A stretch of DNA of 28,568 nucleotides from JBLNBQ01 sp050260095. GTDB taxonomy: Bacteria; Bacillota; UBA5301; DYFA01. The DNA lies in assembly GCA_050260095.1 (NCBI GenBank), contig JBLNBQ010000024.1, forward strand, positions 1 to 28,568. Reading direction: 5' to 3'. The position numbers and the translations under genes are program-made. The notes beneath the pieces were generated by a model, which ran no database searches, was not told the origin of the DNA, and was given only the letters and a program-made list of their open reading frames with translations. Positions 1 to 6,434 of this stretch are shown here, piece by piece (the first letter of the stretch is position 1; each line of letters begins with the position of its first letter).

Positions 1-126
1 AACAAAAAGACCCGCAGGAGGCGCAAGAGCAAGTCCCGGGAATTTACTCCCGATTACTTCGCCAACCTTGGCCTCCTGCGGCTCTATGGGCGAACCCAGT
101 GGCAGCTTGTGCATGCTGCAGGATGA
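1..126 (+). CDS. Group II intron reverse transcriptase/maturase, C-terminal fragment
   Basis: Reading frame 1 is open from the window edge to the TGA at 124-126 and gives 41 residues. The sequence begins with a very basic stretch (NKKTRRRRKSKSRE), followed by TPDYFANLGLLRLYG, which resembles the DNA-binding tail of bacterial group II intron-encoded proteins. No zinc-binding cysteine pairs of an HNH endonuclease are seen, so this may belong to an endonuclease-lacking class. The stop lies only 12 bases before domain V, as expected for an ORF placed in domain IV. The RT catalytic domain would be left of the window. Identification rests on position relative to domain V as much as on the protein itself. 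Confidence 0.7.
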   Translation, partial: NKKTRRRRKSKSREFTPDYFANLGLLRLYGRTQWQLVHAAG

Positions 127-218
127 AGGACATCGGAAAGCCGTGTGAGGGAGAACCTCACGCACGGTTTGATGAGGGGGCACTGAGGAGATCACCTCAA
201 ATCAGTGCTCCACTCTAC
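1..218 (+). mobile_element. Group II intron, 3' end (IEP tail plus domains V and VI)
   Basis: Only the 3' part of the element is in the window. Domain V lies at about 139-169: the AGC triad starts at 139, an outer stem pairs 141-145 with 163-167, a two-base bulge CG sits at 161-162, and an inner stem pairs 146-150 with 156-160. Domain VI follows at about 175-211, with a long stem (GGGGCACTGA against TCAGTGCTCC) and an unpaired AAA at 199-201 that would contain the branch-point A. The sequence CTCTAC at 213-218 looks like an intron 3' terminus, so the splice junction is placed after 218, give or take a few bases. The catalytic RNA elements look intact here; whether the whole intron is functional depends on sequence to the left. 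Confidence 0.85.
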
Positions 219-221
219 CCG

Positions 222-268
222 CCCCGGCGAGGCACACTCATATGGAAAGCACTGCCTCTTCGCCGGGG
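222..268. repeat. Long inverted repeat just after the intron 3' end
   Basis: The left arm at 222-234 (CCCCGGCGAGGCA) pairs with the right arm at 253-268, with a two-base TT bulge in the right arm and an 18-base loop (235-252). It starts four bases after the predicted intron 3' end. No T-tract follows on either strand, so it is not an ordinary terminator. It may be part of the intron target or of the ndh leader. Confidence 0.6.
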
Positions 269-417
269 ACTTTGCAAAAAAAGACGCGAAGTTGTCCAAT
301 TCCGAGAGGAATTCCTGTGCAGGACGGGGAAGTAGCTGCATAGATACATCGTGAAGGTTGTCACGAGTTTGTCGGAAGACTCTGGCAGTAAGGAGCTTCC
401 AGAACGGAGGTACGCCG
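269..417 (+). other. Structured leader of ndh
   Basis: No gene is seen between the inverted repeat and ndh. Several short hairpins can be drawn: AATTCC/GGAATT around a GAGA loop (298-313), CGTGA/TCACG (350-365), and GTC-GGAA-GAC (371-380). I do not recognise a riboswitch family, and no convincing -10 element was found. Confidence 0.35.
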
Positions 418-1740
418 ATGGAAGGTCAACGGGTGGTAGTGTTAGGCGCCGGATATGGTGGGCTCACCTGCATCCTCGCCTTGGCCAAACGGTTCCGGCG
501 CAACGGCGTCGAGTTGGTGCTGGTGAACAAGCACGAGTACCACCAGTTCATCACGGAGTTGCACAAGCCAGCGGCCGGTTCGGCGGACTGCGAGTATATC
601 CGGATCAAGCTCTCCACCATCCTGGGAGGGAAGAGGGTCCGGCTGGTCAAGGCGACCGCGGACCGCATCGACATCGAGAACAAGAAACTCGTGTTCGAGG
701 ATGGCTCGGAACTCCCCTTCGACAAGCTGGTGGTCGGCGTCGGCAGCCTGCCCGAGTACTTCGGCATCCCGGGGATGAAGGAGCACGCGTTTACGCTCAC
801 CAGCCTCAACTGCTCCCGCGCCATCCACGAGCACATCGAATTCCAACTGGCCAGTTCGAAGCTGGTGAAGTCGGACCTTGAGCGCCAGGCGTGCCGCACG
901 TTCGTGATCGGTGGGGCCGGACTGACGGGAGTCGAGATGGCCGGCGAACTCGCCGAGACGCTGCCCGGCCTCTGCCGGCAATACGACATCGACCCGGCGG
1001 ACGTGCGGGTGTACAACATCGAAGCCATCCCGACCATCATGAGCACCTTCGACACCAGCCTTTCCAAGAAGGCCGCCCAAGACCTCGAACGCAAGGGCGT
1101 CGACCTGATCGTTGGCGTGCCGATCGCCGAGGTGACCCCCGAGGCCATCAGCCTCAAGGACGGGCGCGTCATCCCGACCCACACCGTGGTCTGGTCGGGC
1201 GGCGTGCGGGCCCACGACCTGCTCCAGCAGTCCGGGTTCCCGGTGGGGGCGCGAGGCCGGGCGAAGTGCGACGACCAGCTGCGTTCGCAAGCGAGCCCGG
1301 ACATCTACGTGATCGGCGACTGCGCCGAAGCCATCGACCCGGCCACCGGCAAGGCGGTGGCGCCCACGGCGCACAACGCGATCGACCAGGGCCTGGTGGC
1401 GGCAAAGAACATCTTTGCCGATCTCAGGGGCGGGCCGCGGGCGCACTTCCACCCGGTCGACCTGGGGGCGGTGGCTTCGCTCGGAGAGTCCTTCGCCGTG
1501 GGTTACGTCGGCAAGATGAAGCTGGTCGGCCGGCCAGCCAGCATCATGAAAGAGATGATCGAACTGAAGTGGATCTGGAGCCTGGGCGGCATCCGGATGG
1601 TCTTCCTCCGCCTGCCGCGCCTCTTCCACCTGATGAAGGTGGCGCTGCTCCGTAAGGTGCCCTACCGGCCGCTCATTGGGCCCCGCCGGCGGGCCAGCCA
1701 GGGGCGGCCGGAGGCGGCCGCCCGGGTGAGCCTGACCTAG
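418..1740 (+). CDS. ndh: Type II NADH dehydrogenase (NDH-2), FAD-dependent
   Basis: Non-proton-pumping NADH:quinone oxidoreductase of the membrane face; it would pass electrons from NADH to the quinone pool. The 440-residue protein opens with the FAD-binding Rossmann motif GAGYGG (10-15). A second dinucleotide fold (VIGGAGLTGVEMAGE) binds NADH, and the motif IYVIGDCAEA followed by PTAHNAIDQG is the usual second FAD contact. The C-terminal part (SIMKEMIELKWIW onward) is rich in aromatic and basic residues, as in the membrane-anchoring amphipathic helices of NDH-2. The ATG at 418 is chosen because GGAGG at 406-410 sits seven bases upstream; an earlier in-frame start at 358 has no such site. The gene stands alone, followed by a hairpin terminator. 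Sulfide:quinone oxidoreductase is a relative, but its cysteine pattern is not evident. Confidence 0.85.
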   Translation: MEGQRVVVLGAGYGGLTCILALAKRFRRNGVELVLVNKHEYHQFITELHKPAAGSADCEYIRIKLSTILGGKRVRLVKATADRIDIENKKLVFEDGSELPFDKLVVGVGSLPEYFGIPGMKEHAFTLTSLNCSRAIHEHIEFQLASSKLVKSDLERQACRTFVIGGAGLTGVEMAGELAETLPGLCRQYDIDPADVRVYNIEAIPTIMSTFDTSLSKKAAQDLERKGVDLIVGVPIAEVTPEAISLKDGRVIPTHTVVWSGGVRAHDLLQQSGFPVGARGRAKCDDQLRSQASPDIYVIGDCAEAIDPATGKAVAPTAHNAIDQGLVAAKNIFADLRGGPRAHFHPVDLGAVASLGESFAVGYVGKMKLVGRPASIMKEMIELKWIWSLGGIRMVFLRLPRLFHLMKVALLRKVPYRPLIGPRRRASQGRPEAAARVSLT

Positions 1741-1767
1741 GGCGCCGCCCTTGGTACCAGGACTTTT

Positions 1768-1798
1768 GGAAAGCCCGGGCAATCAGCCCGGGCTTTCC
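1768..1798 (+). terminator. Hairpin terminator after ndh
   Basis: A perfect 13-bp stem (1768-1780 with 1786-1798) around the loop AATCA begins 27 bases after the ndh stop. The stem ends in AAAGCCC/GGGCTTT, and only a short T-run lies within its 3' arm, so termination strength is uncertain. Confidence 0.65.
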
Positions 1799-1970
1799 CT
1801 GTAGGAACTCTCGCCCGTTCGACGAAGTTATGCAAAGCAAAGTGGGACATCCGGGAGAGGCGGAAAGGGGGGGGCTTTCCTTAGTGACTCGCCCGGGACC
1901 ACTGGGTTCCAGTTCCAGCGACACATGTACCAAAGACCGCACCACTGCATCGCACTAAGGAGGAAAACAA

Positions 1971-2903
1971 GTGAAGAAGCTCGCGATCGTTCTCAGCGCA
2001 GCCATGGTGTTCGGAGCGGCCTCGGCGGCCCTGGCGGCCGACCCGGCCAAGATCAGCGGCGAAGTCGTGTTCAAGGGCATGTTCGGGCGCAACGATTCCA
2101 TGACCCAGATTCACCCGAAGACCTGGGAGACCGGTAAGCTCTCCGCCAGCGGGAGCATCAACCCGCAGCTCAGCTACACGTTCGGCGTGAAGTACGACAT
2201 GCCGTCGGCTGGTTCGACGGGAGTCAACAACTGGCCCGGCGCGAGCAACGGCCTGGCCCTCCAGTTTGACAAGGCGGCCCTCACCTACACGCACAAGAGC
2301 CTGCCCCTGAGCGTGACCCTCGGCAAACTGGCGATGGCCGGCGCCCGGACCAACTACTGGGACATCTACTCGAACAACCTGGGCGCTGAGGGCGTGGAAC
2401 TCAAGGCCACCCCGGTCCAGAACTTGACCCTGCAGGCCCTGGTTCAGCCGTTTGACAAGGAGGACAGCACCTCCGTCTCCATGCCGAGCATCTTCGCCGA
2501 CTACAAGACGGCCCTCGGCGAGTTCGGCCTGAACCTGAACCGCACCCGCGACGCGAACGGCACCTACATCGACTACTCGGTCGAGGGTACCGTGCCCGTG
2601 GGCAAGAGCCCGGTGACGGCTTACGGCGAACTGATCAAGAAGCACAACGTGGATGAGTTCAACTACATCGTGGGCGCCAAGGCGACCCTCGGTGCGAACA
2701 CCCTCTTCGTTGAGACCACGGACCAGGCGTACGGCTACGATCACACTGCGAAGCAGACGGTTGACCCGATCGCTTCCCGGATTCGTGGCACTGCGATCGG
2801 CGTGAGCCGCACCATCGCCGGCGGCATCCAGGCCAAGGCGACCTACGCCATGATGGAGAACGGCTCCAGCAAGGCGACCGGCGAGATGAAGGTGTCCTTC
2901 TAA
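1971..2903 (+). CDS. Predicted outer-membrane beta-barrel (porin-like) protein
   Basis: A secreted protein of 310 residues with a clear Sec signal peptide (MKKLAIVLSAAMVFG, cleavage probably after ALA or LAA at about 22-24). The mature part has alternating polar/hydrophobic stretches such as KISGEVVFKGMF, QLSYTFGVKYDM and GIQAKATYAMM, separated by Gly/Asn/Ser-rich turns, and no cysteines are visible. It ends in GEMKVSF: a terminal Phe after an alternating strand is the recognition signature of BAM-assembled barrels. No SLH domain is present, unlike the large porins of Negativicutes. The GTG start at 1971 has AAGGAGG at 1957-1963. Upstream lies a hairpin with an eight-G run (1862-1880) of unknown role. 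I do not recognise the family; a surface-layer or cell-wall protein is the alternative. Confidence 0.6.
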   Translation: MKKLAIVLSAAMVFGAASAALAADPAKISGEVVFKGMFGRNDSMTQIHPKTWETGKLSASGSINPQLSYTFGVKYDMPSAGSTGVNNWPGASNGLALQFDKAALTYTHKSLPLSVTLGKLAMAGARTNYWDIYSNNLGAEGVELKATPVQNLTLQALVQPFDKEDSTSVSMPSIFADYKTALGEFGLNLNRTRDANGTYIDYSVEGTVPVGKSPVTAYGELIKKHNVDEFNYIVGAKATLGANTLFVETTDQAYGYDHTAKQTVDPIASRIRGTAIGVSRTIAGGIQAKATYAMMENGSSKATGEMKVSF

Positions 2904-2931
2904 CAGAACCTACCCCCCATGCCGGAAACAC

Positions 2932-2968
2932 GAGAAGGAGGCGCTTGCCTCCTTCTCCTTTCTTTTCT
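2932..2968 (+). terminator. Rho-independent terminator after the barrel protein
   Basis: A perfect 11-bp stem (2932-2942 with 2947-2957) with loop GCTT is followed by the T-rich tract CTTTCTTTTCT. It lies 28 bases after the porin-like gene. It also sits at the end of the convergent sodC gene, though no T-run supports termination in that direction. Confidence 0.9.
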
Positions 2969-2987
2969 GTGCGTCGACCCGCGCCGC

Positions 2988-3545
2988 CTACTTCCCGGCG
3001 GCCACGATTGCCCCGCAGGCCAGGCGCTTGCCGGAAGCCCCCGCCGGTTGGGTCCGGTAGTCGTCGGGGAGCTCGTGGATGATGACCGACCGGCCGATCG
3101 CGTCCTGGGGCCGGAAGCGGCTCGTGTAGACCACCATGAGCGCAGTTCCGTTGTTCGAGAGCAGAACCGGGAGGTCGCCTGCATGGTCGGGATGCGGCTG
3201 GCCGGTGGGGTTCCAGTGCCCGCCCGCGGCCAGGAAGGGGTTCGTTGGATCGCCCACGGCGCAATCGCCGAACTCGTGGATGTGGATGCCGTGGAAACCG
3301 TTGGACTTAAGACCTGAGATGCGAGCGTAGACGATCGTCCCTTCGCCGAACCGCCGCAATTCGACCACGCCGGAAAGGCCCGGCGCCAGGGGCCCGCCTT
3401 TGATCCGGGCCACCGCGTCGGGTTTGACCGCCGCCGGGGCCAGGGTGGCCTCGTCCCGCGTCGACCAGAGGGCGAACGCCGTAGCCAAGCCCACCAGGAC
3501 CACCAGGAGCCAGAGAATCCGCCTGCCCGAAATCACCCTGATCAT
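2988..3545 (-). CDS. sodC: Cu/Zn superoxide dismutase, membrane-anchored or secreted
   Basis: Converts superoxide to oxygen and hydrogen peroxide outside the cytoplasmic membrane. The protein is 185 residues. Residues 9-27 form a hydrophobic signal/anchor after a basic start. All metal ligands of the family are visible: His88 and His90 (HGIHIHEFG), bridging His110 (GGHWNP), His118, His121 and Asp124, and His157 (IIHELPDD). Cys95 and Cys177 would form the conserved disulfide. The ATG at 3545 is preceded by GGGGGGA seven bases upstream; a TTG start 15 bases earlier is possible. It is transcribed away from the hydrogenase operon and toward the barrel gene. Cu/Zn SOD in a hydrogenase-bearing organism suggests exposure to oxygen at the cell surface. 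Confidence 0.92.
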   Translation of the reverse strand: MIRVISGRRILWLLVVLVGLATAFALWSTRDEATLAPAAVKPDAVARIKGGPLAPGLSGVVELRRFGEGTIVYARISGLKSNGFHGIHIHEFGDCAVGDPTNPFLAAGGHWNPTGQPHPDHAGDLPVLLSNNGTALMVVYTSRFRPQDAIGRSVIIHELPDDYRTQPAGASGKRLACGAIVAAGK

Positions 3546-3651
3546 CCTGCATCCCCCCAATCACCACATCGCTTCCGCCGAATGAATACTCCGCCGGCCT
3601 CGTCCCAAGACCCGCGGGCGGGGGGACTTCGTTCGTGAAAGCACGCACAAG

Positions 3652-3671
3652 TTGTGTGAATTATCGCACAA
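3652..3671. promoter_or_regulatory. Palindromic operator upstream of the hydrogenase operon
   Basis: TTGTGTGA-ATTA-TCGCACAA is an inverted repeat with one mismatch, ending four bases before the -35 box. Its half-sites look like those of Rex (TTGTGAA) or CRP/FNR-family regulators, but the spacing differs by two bases from the usual Rex site. A redox or anaerobic regulator is a reasonable guess. Confidence 0.5.
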
Positions 3672-3675
3672 AGGG

Positions 3676-3705
3676 TTGACGGAGCTTTTTCGCCCGTGCT
3701 AGTTT
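3676..3705 (+). promoter_or_regulatory. Probable sigma-A promoter of the hydrogenase operon
   Basis: TTGACG at 3676-3681 is a strong -35 match. The -10 is weak: TAGTTT at 3700-3705, with 18-base spacing. Transcription would begin near 3712, giving a leader of about 48 bases. The weak -10 beside an operator would suit an activated promoter. Confidence 0.5.
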
Positions 3706-3759
3706 AGAACCAATTACCATCGGGACATCGCCCAAAAAATCACGAGAAGGGGCTGCGGC

Positions 3760-4788
3760 ATGAACGCCATCAAGCTTCCCGGCGAACACCTCAACGACTT
3801 CCTCGCCTGCCTTGCGGACCACGCGCCGGTGTTGGCGCCGCAGCGGGCGGCCACCGGAGAAGTCCGCTTCGCCGAATTGGCCGACCCGGAGCGGGTGACC
3901 ATCGACTATACCCGGTCGTCGCTGCCGCTCAAGAAGTTCTTCGCTCCGCCCGCCGAGGTGCTCTTCCACTTCTCGCCCAGGGGGTATGAAGTTCCCACGG
4001 ACTCGCTGCAAAGCGGAAGGCGGATCATCTTCGGCGCGCACGCCTGCGACCTTCACGCCCTCCAGCTCCTCGACCGCACGTTCCTCGCGGAACGCCCCGA
4101 CCCGTACTACGCCGCCCGCCGCCGCAGCACGTTGCTGATCAGCCTCTCCTGCACTCCCGACGAGCTTTGCTTCTGCAACTCCTTCGGGACCGGCTTCGTC
4201 ACCGACGGGTATGACCTCGCCTTTTCGGCGGTTCCCGGCGGTTTTCTGGTCCAGATCGGCACCACCCGGGGCAACGACCTGGTCGGCCTCGCCCCGAACC
4301 TCTTCCGACCGGCCGAGGAGGGCGACCGGCTGGCCTACCGCAGGTACCTGAAGGAGCACAACGGCAAGTTCGGCCGGGAACTGGTCACCTCCGCGCTGCC
4401 CGGCATCCTGGAGCTGGAGATTAACTCCGCGCACTGGGCGCACGCGGCCGATGCCTGCCTCGGGTGCGGTTCCTGCACGATGGTCTGTCCAACCTGCTAC
4501 TGCTTCTCGGTGATCGACCGGCTCGACCTCGATCTCACCCAAGGGGAGCGCTTCCGGCGCTGGGATTCGTGCCTGTACAAGGAGTACGGCACCGTGGCGG
4601 GGGGCCACAACTTCCGCCCGGACCGCGCCGCACGCCTCAGACAGCGAGTCCTGCACAAATTCACGGAGTTCCCGGAGCGGCACCACCGTTACGGCTGCGT
4701 CGGCTGCGGCCGGTGCACGGCCGCCTGCCCGGCGGGTCTCGACTTCGTACGTCTCATCACCGAATTGAGGAGTGAGGCCAGTGCCTGA
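3760..4788 (+). CDS. hydB: [NiFe] hydrogenase group 3b, beta subunit (4Fe-4S)
   Basis: Iron-sulfur electron-transfer subunit linking the hydrogenase heterodimer to the flavin subunit. The protein is 342 residues. The first cluster motif is Cys233-x2-Cys236-x2-Cys239-x3-Cys243, followed by further cysteines at 246 and 248; the second is Cys313-x2-Cys316-x2-Cys319-x3-Cys323. The N-terminal 230 residues, with FGAHACDLHA (91-100) and CTPDELCFC (131-139), match the beta subunits of sulfhydrogenases and related anaerobic sulfite reductase A subunits. The ATG at 3760 follows AGAAGGGG with seven-base spacing. It is first in an operon with the order beta-gamma-delta-alpha, the same as Pyrococcus hydrogenase I, and overlaps the next gene by eight bases. 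An anaerobic sulfite reductase subunit is excluded by the NiFe genes downstream. Confidence 0.88.
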   Translation: MNAIKLPGEHLNDFLACLADHAPVLAPQRAATGEVRFAELADPERVTIDYTRSSLPLKKFFAPPAEVLFHFSPRGYEVPTDSLQSGRRIIFGAHACDLHALQLLDRTFLAERPDPYYAARRRSTLLISLSCTPDELCFCNSFGTGFVTDGYDLAFSAVPGGFLVQIGTTRGNDLVGLAPNLFRPAEEGDRLAYRRYLKEHNGKFGRELVTSALPGILELEINSAHWAHAADACLGCGSCTMVCPTCYCFSVIDRLDLDLTQGERFRRWDSCLYKEYGTVAGGHNFRPDRAARLRQRVLHKFTEFPERHHRYGCVGCGRCTAACPAGLDFVRLITELRSEASA

Positions 4789-5638
4789 CCTTGACGCGCT
4801 CGTCCTGGAAGAGAACGTGTTTCGCCCGCATCTCGCCCGAATCGTGCGCAAGCACCGCCTCACGGAGGACACCACGCTCTTCGCGCTGCGCTTCGAAGAC
4901 AGCCGGCTGGCGGAACGGTTCACCTACCGCCCCGGGCAGTTCATGGAAGTCTCCTTGATGGGCGTGGGCGAGGCGCCGATCTCGCTCTCCTCGACGCCGA
5001 CCCGCTCAGGCATCATCGAGCTGGTGGTGCGCCGGGTGGGCCGGGTCACCCAGGCGCTCCACCGTCTGGAGCAGAACGCGCTGGTCGGCCTGCGGGGCCC
5101 TTATGGCAACGGTTGGCCGATGGAGCAATTGAAAGGCCAGGATCTCCTTTTGATCGCCGGCGGGCTGGGGATGGCGCCGCTCCGGTCGGTGGCCTTGGCC
5201 GTGCTGGACGAGCGCTGCAGCTATGGGCACCTGAGCGTCCTGTACGGCGCCCGGACCCCGGCGGACCTGCTCTTCGCCGATGAACTGGACGATCTGGGGA
5301 GCCGCCCCGACGCGACCGTCAGGCTCACCGTCGATCAGGATCCGGGTGGCCAGTGGCGTGGCCGGTTGGGGGTGGTGACCGCGCTCTTCGAGGGCCTCGA
5401 CCTTGACCCGGCCCGGACCTACGCTCTCTGCTGCGTTCCGCCCGTGGCCTTCAAGTACGTGGCGGCCGAACTGGTGGCGCGCGGCTTCCCCGGGGAACGC
5501 ATCCTGATGACGCTGGAGCGGAAGATGCAGTGCGGCGTCGGCAAGTGCGGCTACTGCAAGATCGGGCACAAGTACACCTGCCTCGACGGGCCGGTCTTCA
5601 GCTATTGGGACGCCATCAACCTGCCTGGTATGATCTAG
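4781..5638 (+). CDS. hydG: [NiFe] hydrogenase group 3b, gamma subunit (FAD/NAD(P)H)
   Basis: Flavin diaphorase subunit that exchanges electrons with NAD(P)(H). The protein is 285 residues in the ferredoxin-NADP reductase fold. The FAD site includes RPGQFMEVSL (50-59) followed by PISLSSTP, the nucleotide site is LIAGGLGMAPLRS (124-136), and a C-terminal [2Fe-2S] motif uses Cys251, Cys256, Cys259 and Cys267, as in dihydroorotate dehydrogenase electron-transfer subunits. The GTG at 4781 is preferred because GAGGAG ends eight bases upstream; the in-frame GTG at 4772 sits on top of that site. It overlaps hydB by eight bases, implying translational coupling. The name hydG here means the sulfhydrogenase gamma subunit, not the FeFe-hydrogenase maturase. 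Confidence 0.88.
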   Translation: MPDLDALVLEENVFRPHLARIVRKHRLTEDTTLFALRFEDSRLAERFTYRPGQFMEVSLMGVGEAPISLSSTPTRSGIIELVVRRVGRVTQALHRLEQNALVGLRGPYGNGWPMEQLKGQDLLLIAGGLGMAPLRSVALAVLDERCSYGHLSVLYGARTPADLLFADELDDLGSRPDATVRLTVDQDPGGQWRGRLGVVTALFEGLDLDPARTYALCCVPPVAFKYVAAELVARGFPGERILMTLERKMQCGVGKCGYCKIGHKYTCLDGPVFSYWDAINLPGMI

Positions 5639-5668
5639 CCGGGATGCACCGGCGATGGGGGAGAAGCG

Positions 5669-6421
5669 ATGAAGCCGCGGGTTGGAATTTACGGCCTGAC
5701 CTCCTGTGCGGGAGATCAACTGGCCCTGCTCAACTGCGAAGATGAACTTTTGGACGTCGTGGCGGCGGTGGACCTGCGCGCGTTTGCCATGGCCCAGAGC
5801 GGCCCGGAGGAGACCGAACTCGACGTGGCGTTTGTGGAGGGCGCCGTGACGCAGCGACGCGACCTTGAGGCGCTCAAGGACATCCGGCGGCGGGCCCGGC
5901 TCTTGGTGGCCTTGGGCACCTGCGCCACCTGGGGCGGCATTCCCGCCGCCCTGGCGGACGACGCGCCGGCGGTGAGCCGGATGGTCTCCGGCGAGACAGC
6001 GCCTGCCGGAAAGCCGGGGTTCTTCGAACACCTGCCGGCGACGCCCCTCTCCGCTCACGTCCAGGTCGACCTGGCTGTGCCGGGGTGTCCGGTGGAGAAA
6101 GAGCAGCTCCTTTCCGGGCTCGCCTCGCTGCTCCACGGCGACCTGCCGCGCCCTGCAAAGTTCCCGGTCTGCGCCGAGTGCAAAGCGAAGGACCTCGCCT
6201 GCGTCCTGGTGCGCGACGGCGCCCCCTGCGCTGGGCCGCTGACCGTGGCAGGCTGCGGCGCCCGCTGTCCCGGCCTGAACCGCCCCTGCGCCGGCTGCCG
6301 GGGCCCGGTCGAGGAGGCCAACTTCGCCTCCGCGTACCGCCTCCTATTGGCGCAAGGACACGACCCCGAGCAGATGCGCCAGCGGCTGCGGGCGTTCGCG
6401 TCCCGGGCCGTGGGCCTGTAG
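5669..6421 (+). CDS. hydD: [NiFe] hydrogenase group 3b, delta (small) subunit
   Basis: Small subunit that carries the iron-sulfur clusters leading from the NiFe site. The protein is 250 residues, short, with no Tat signal, so it is cytosolic. The N-terminal motif reads GLTSCAGDQ (Cys13), with Asp16 where the CxxC pair of most small subunits has its second Cys. LGTCATWGG and VPGCPVEKEQ supply the other proximal-cluster cysteines. The C-terminal region CAECKAKDLAC, then CGARCPGLNRPCAGC, would hold further clusters. The ATG at 5669 is preceded by GGGGGAGAA. It lies between hydG (30-base gap) and hydA (13-base gap). The Asp16 replacement should be compared with other group 3b sequences before being called unusual. 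Confidence 0.88.
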   Translation: MKPRVGIYGLTSCAGDQLALLNCEDELLDVVAAVDLRAFAMAQSGPEETELDVAFVEGAVTQRRDLEALKDIRRRARLLVALGTCATWGGIPAALADDAPAVSRMVSGETAPAGKPGFFEHLPATPLSAHVQVDLAVPGCPVEKEQLLSGLASLLHGDLPRPAKFPVCAECKAKDLACVLVRDGAPCAGPLTVAGCGARCPGLNRPCAGCRGPVEEANFASAYRLLLAQGHDPEQMRQRLRAFASRAVGL

Positions 6422-6434
6422 GGGAGGGAGCAAC

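Noticed and set aside
99..335. Possible 78-residue gene across the intron end
   Set aside because: It runs through domains V and VI and the inverted repeat, which are RNA/DNA structures, and has no ribosome site or recognisable sequence.
269..417. Riboswitch in the ndh leader
   Set aside because: Small hairpins are present, but I could not match c-di-GMP, c-di-AMP, cobalamin, Moco or fluoride consensus cores.
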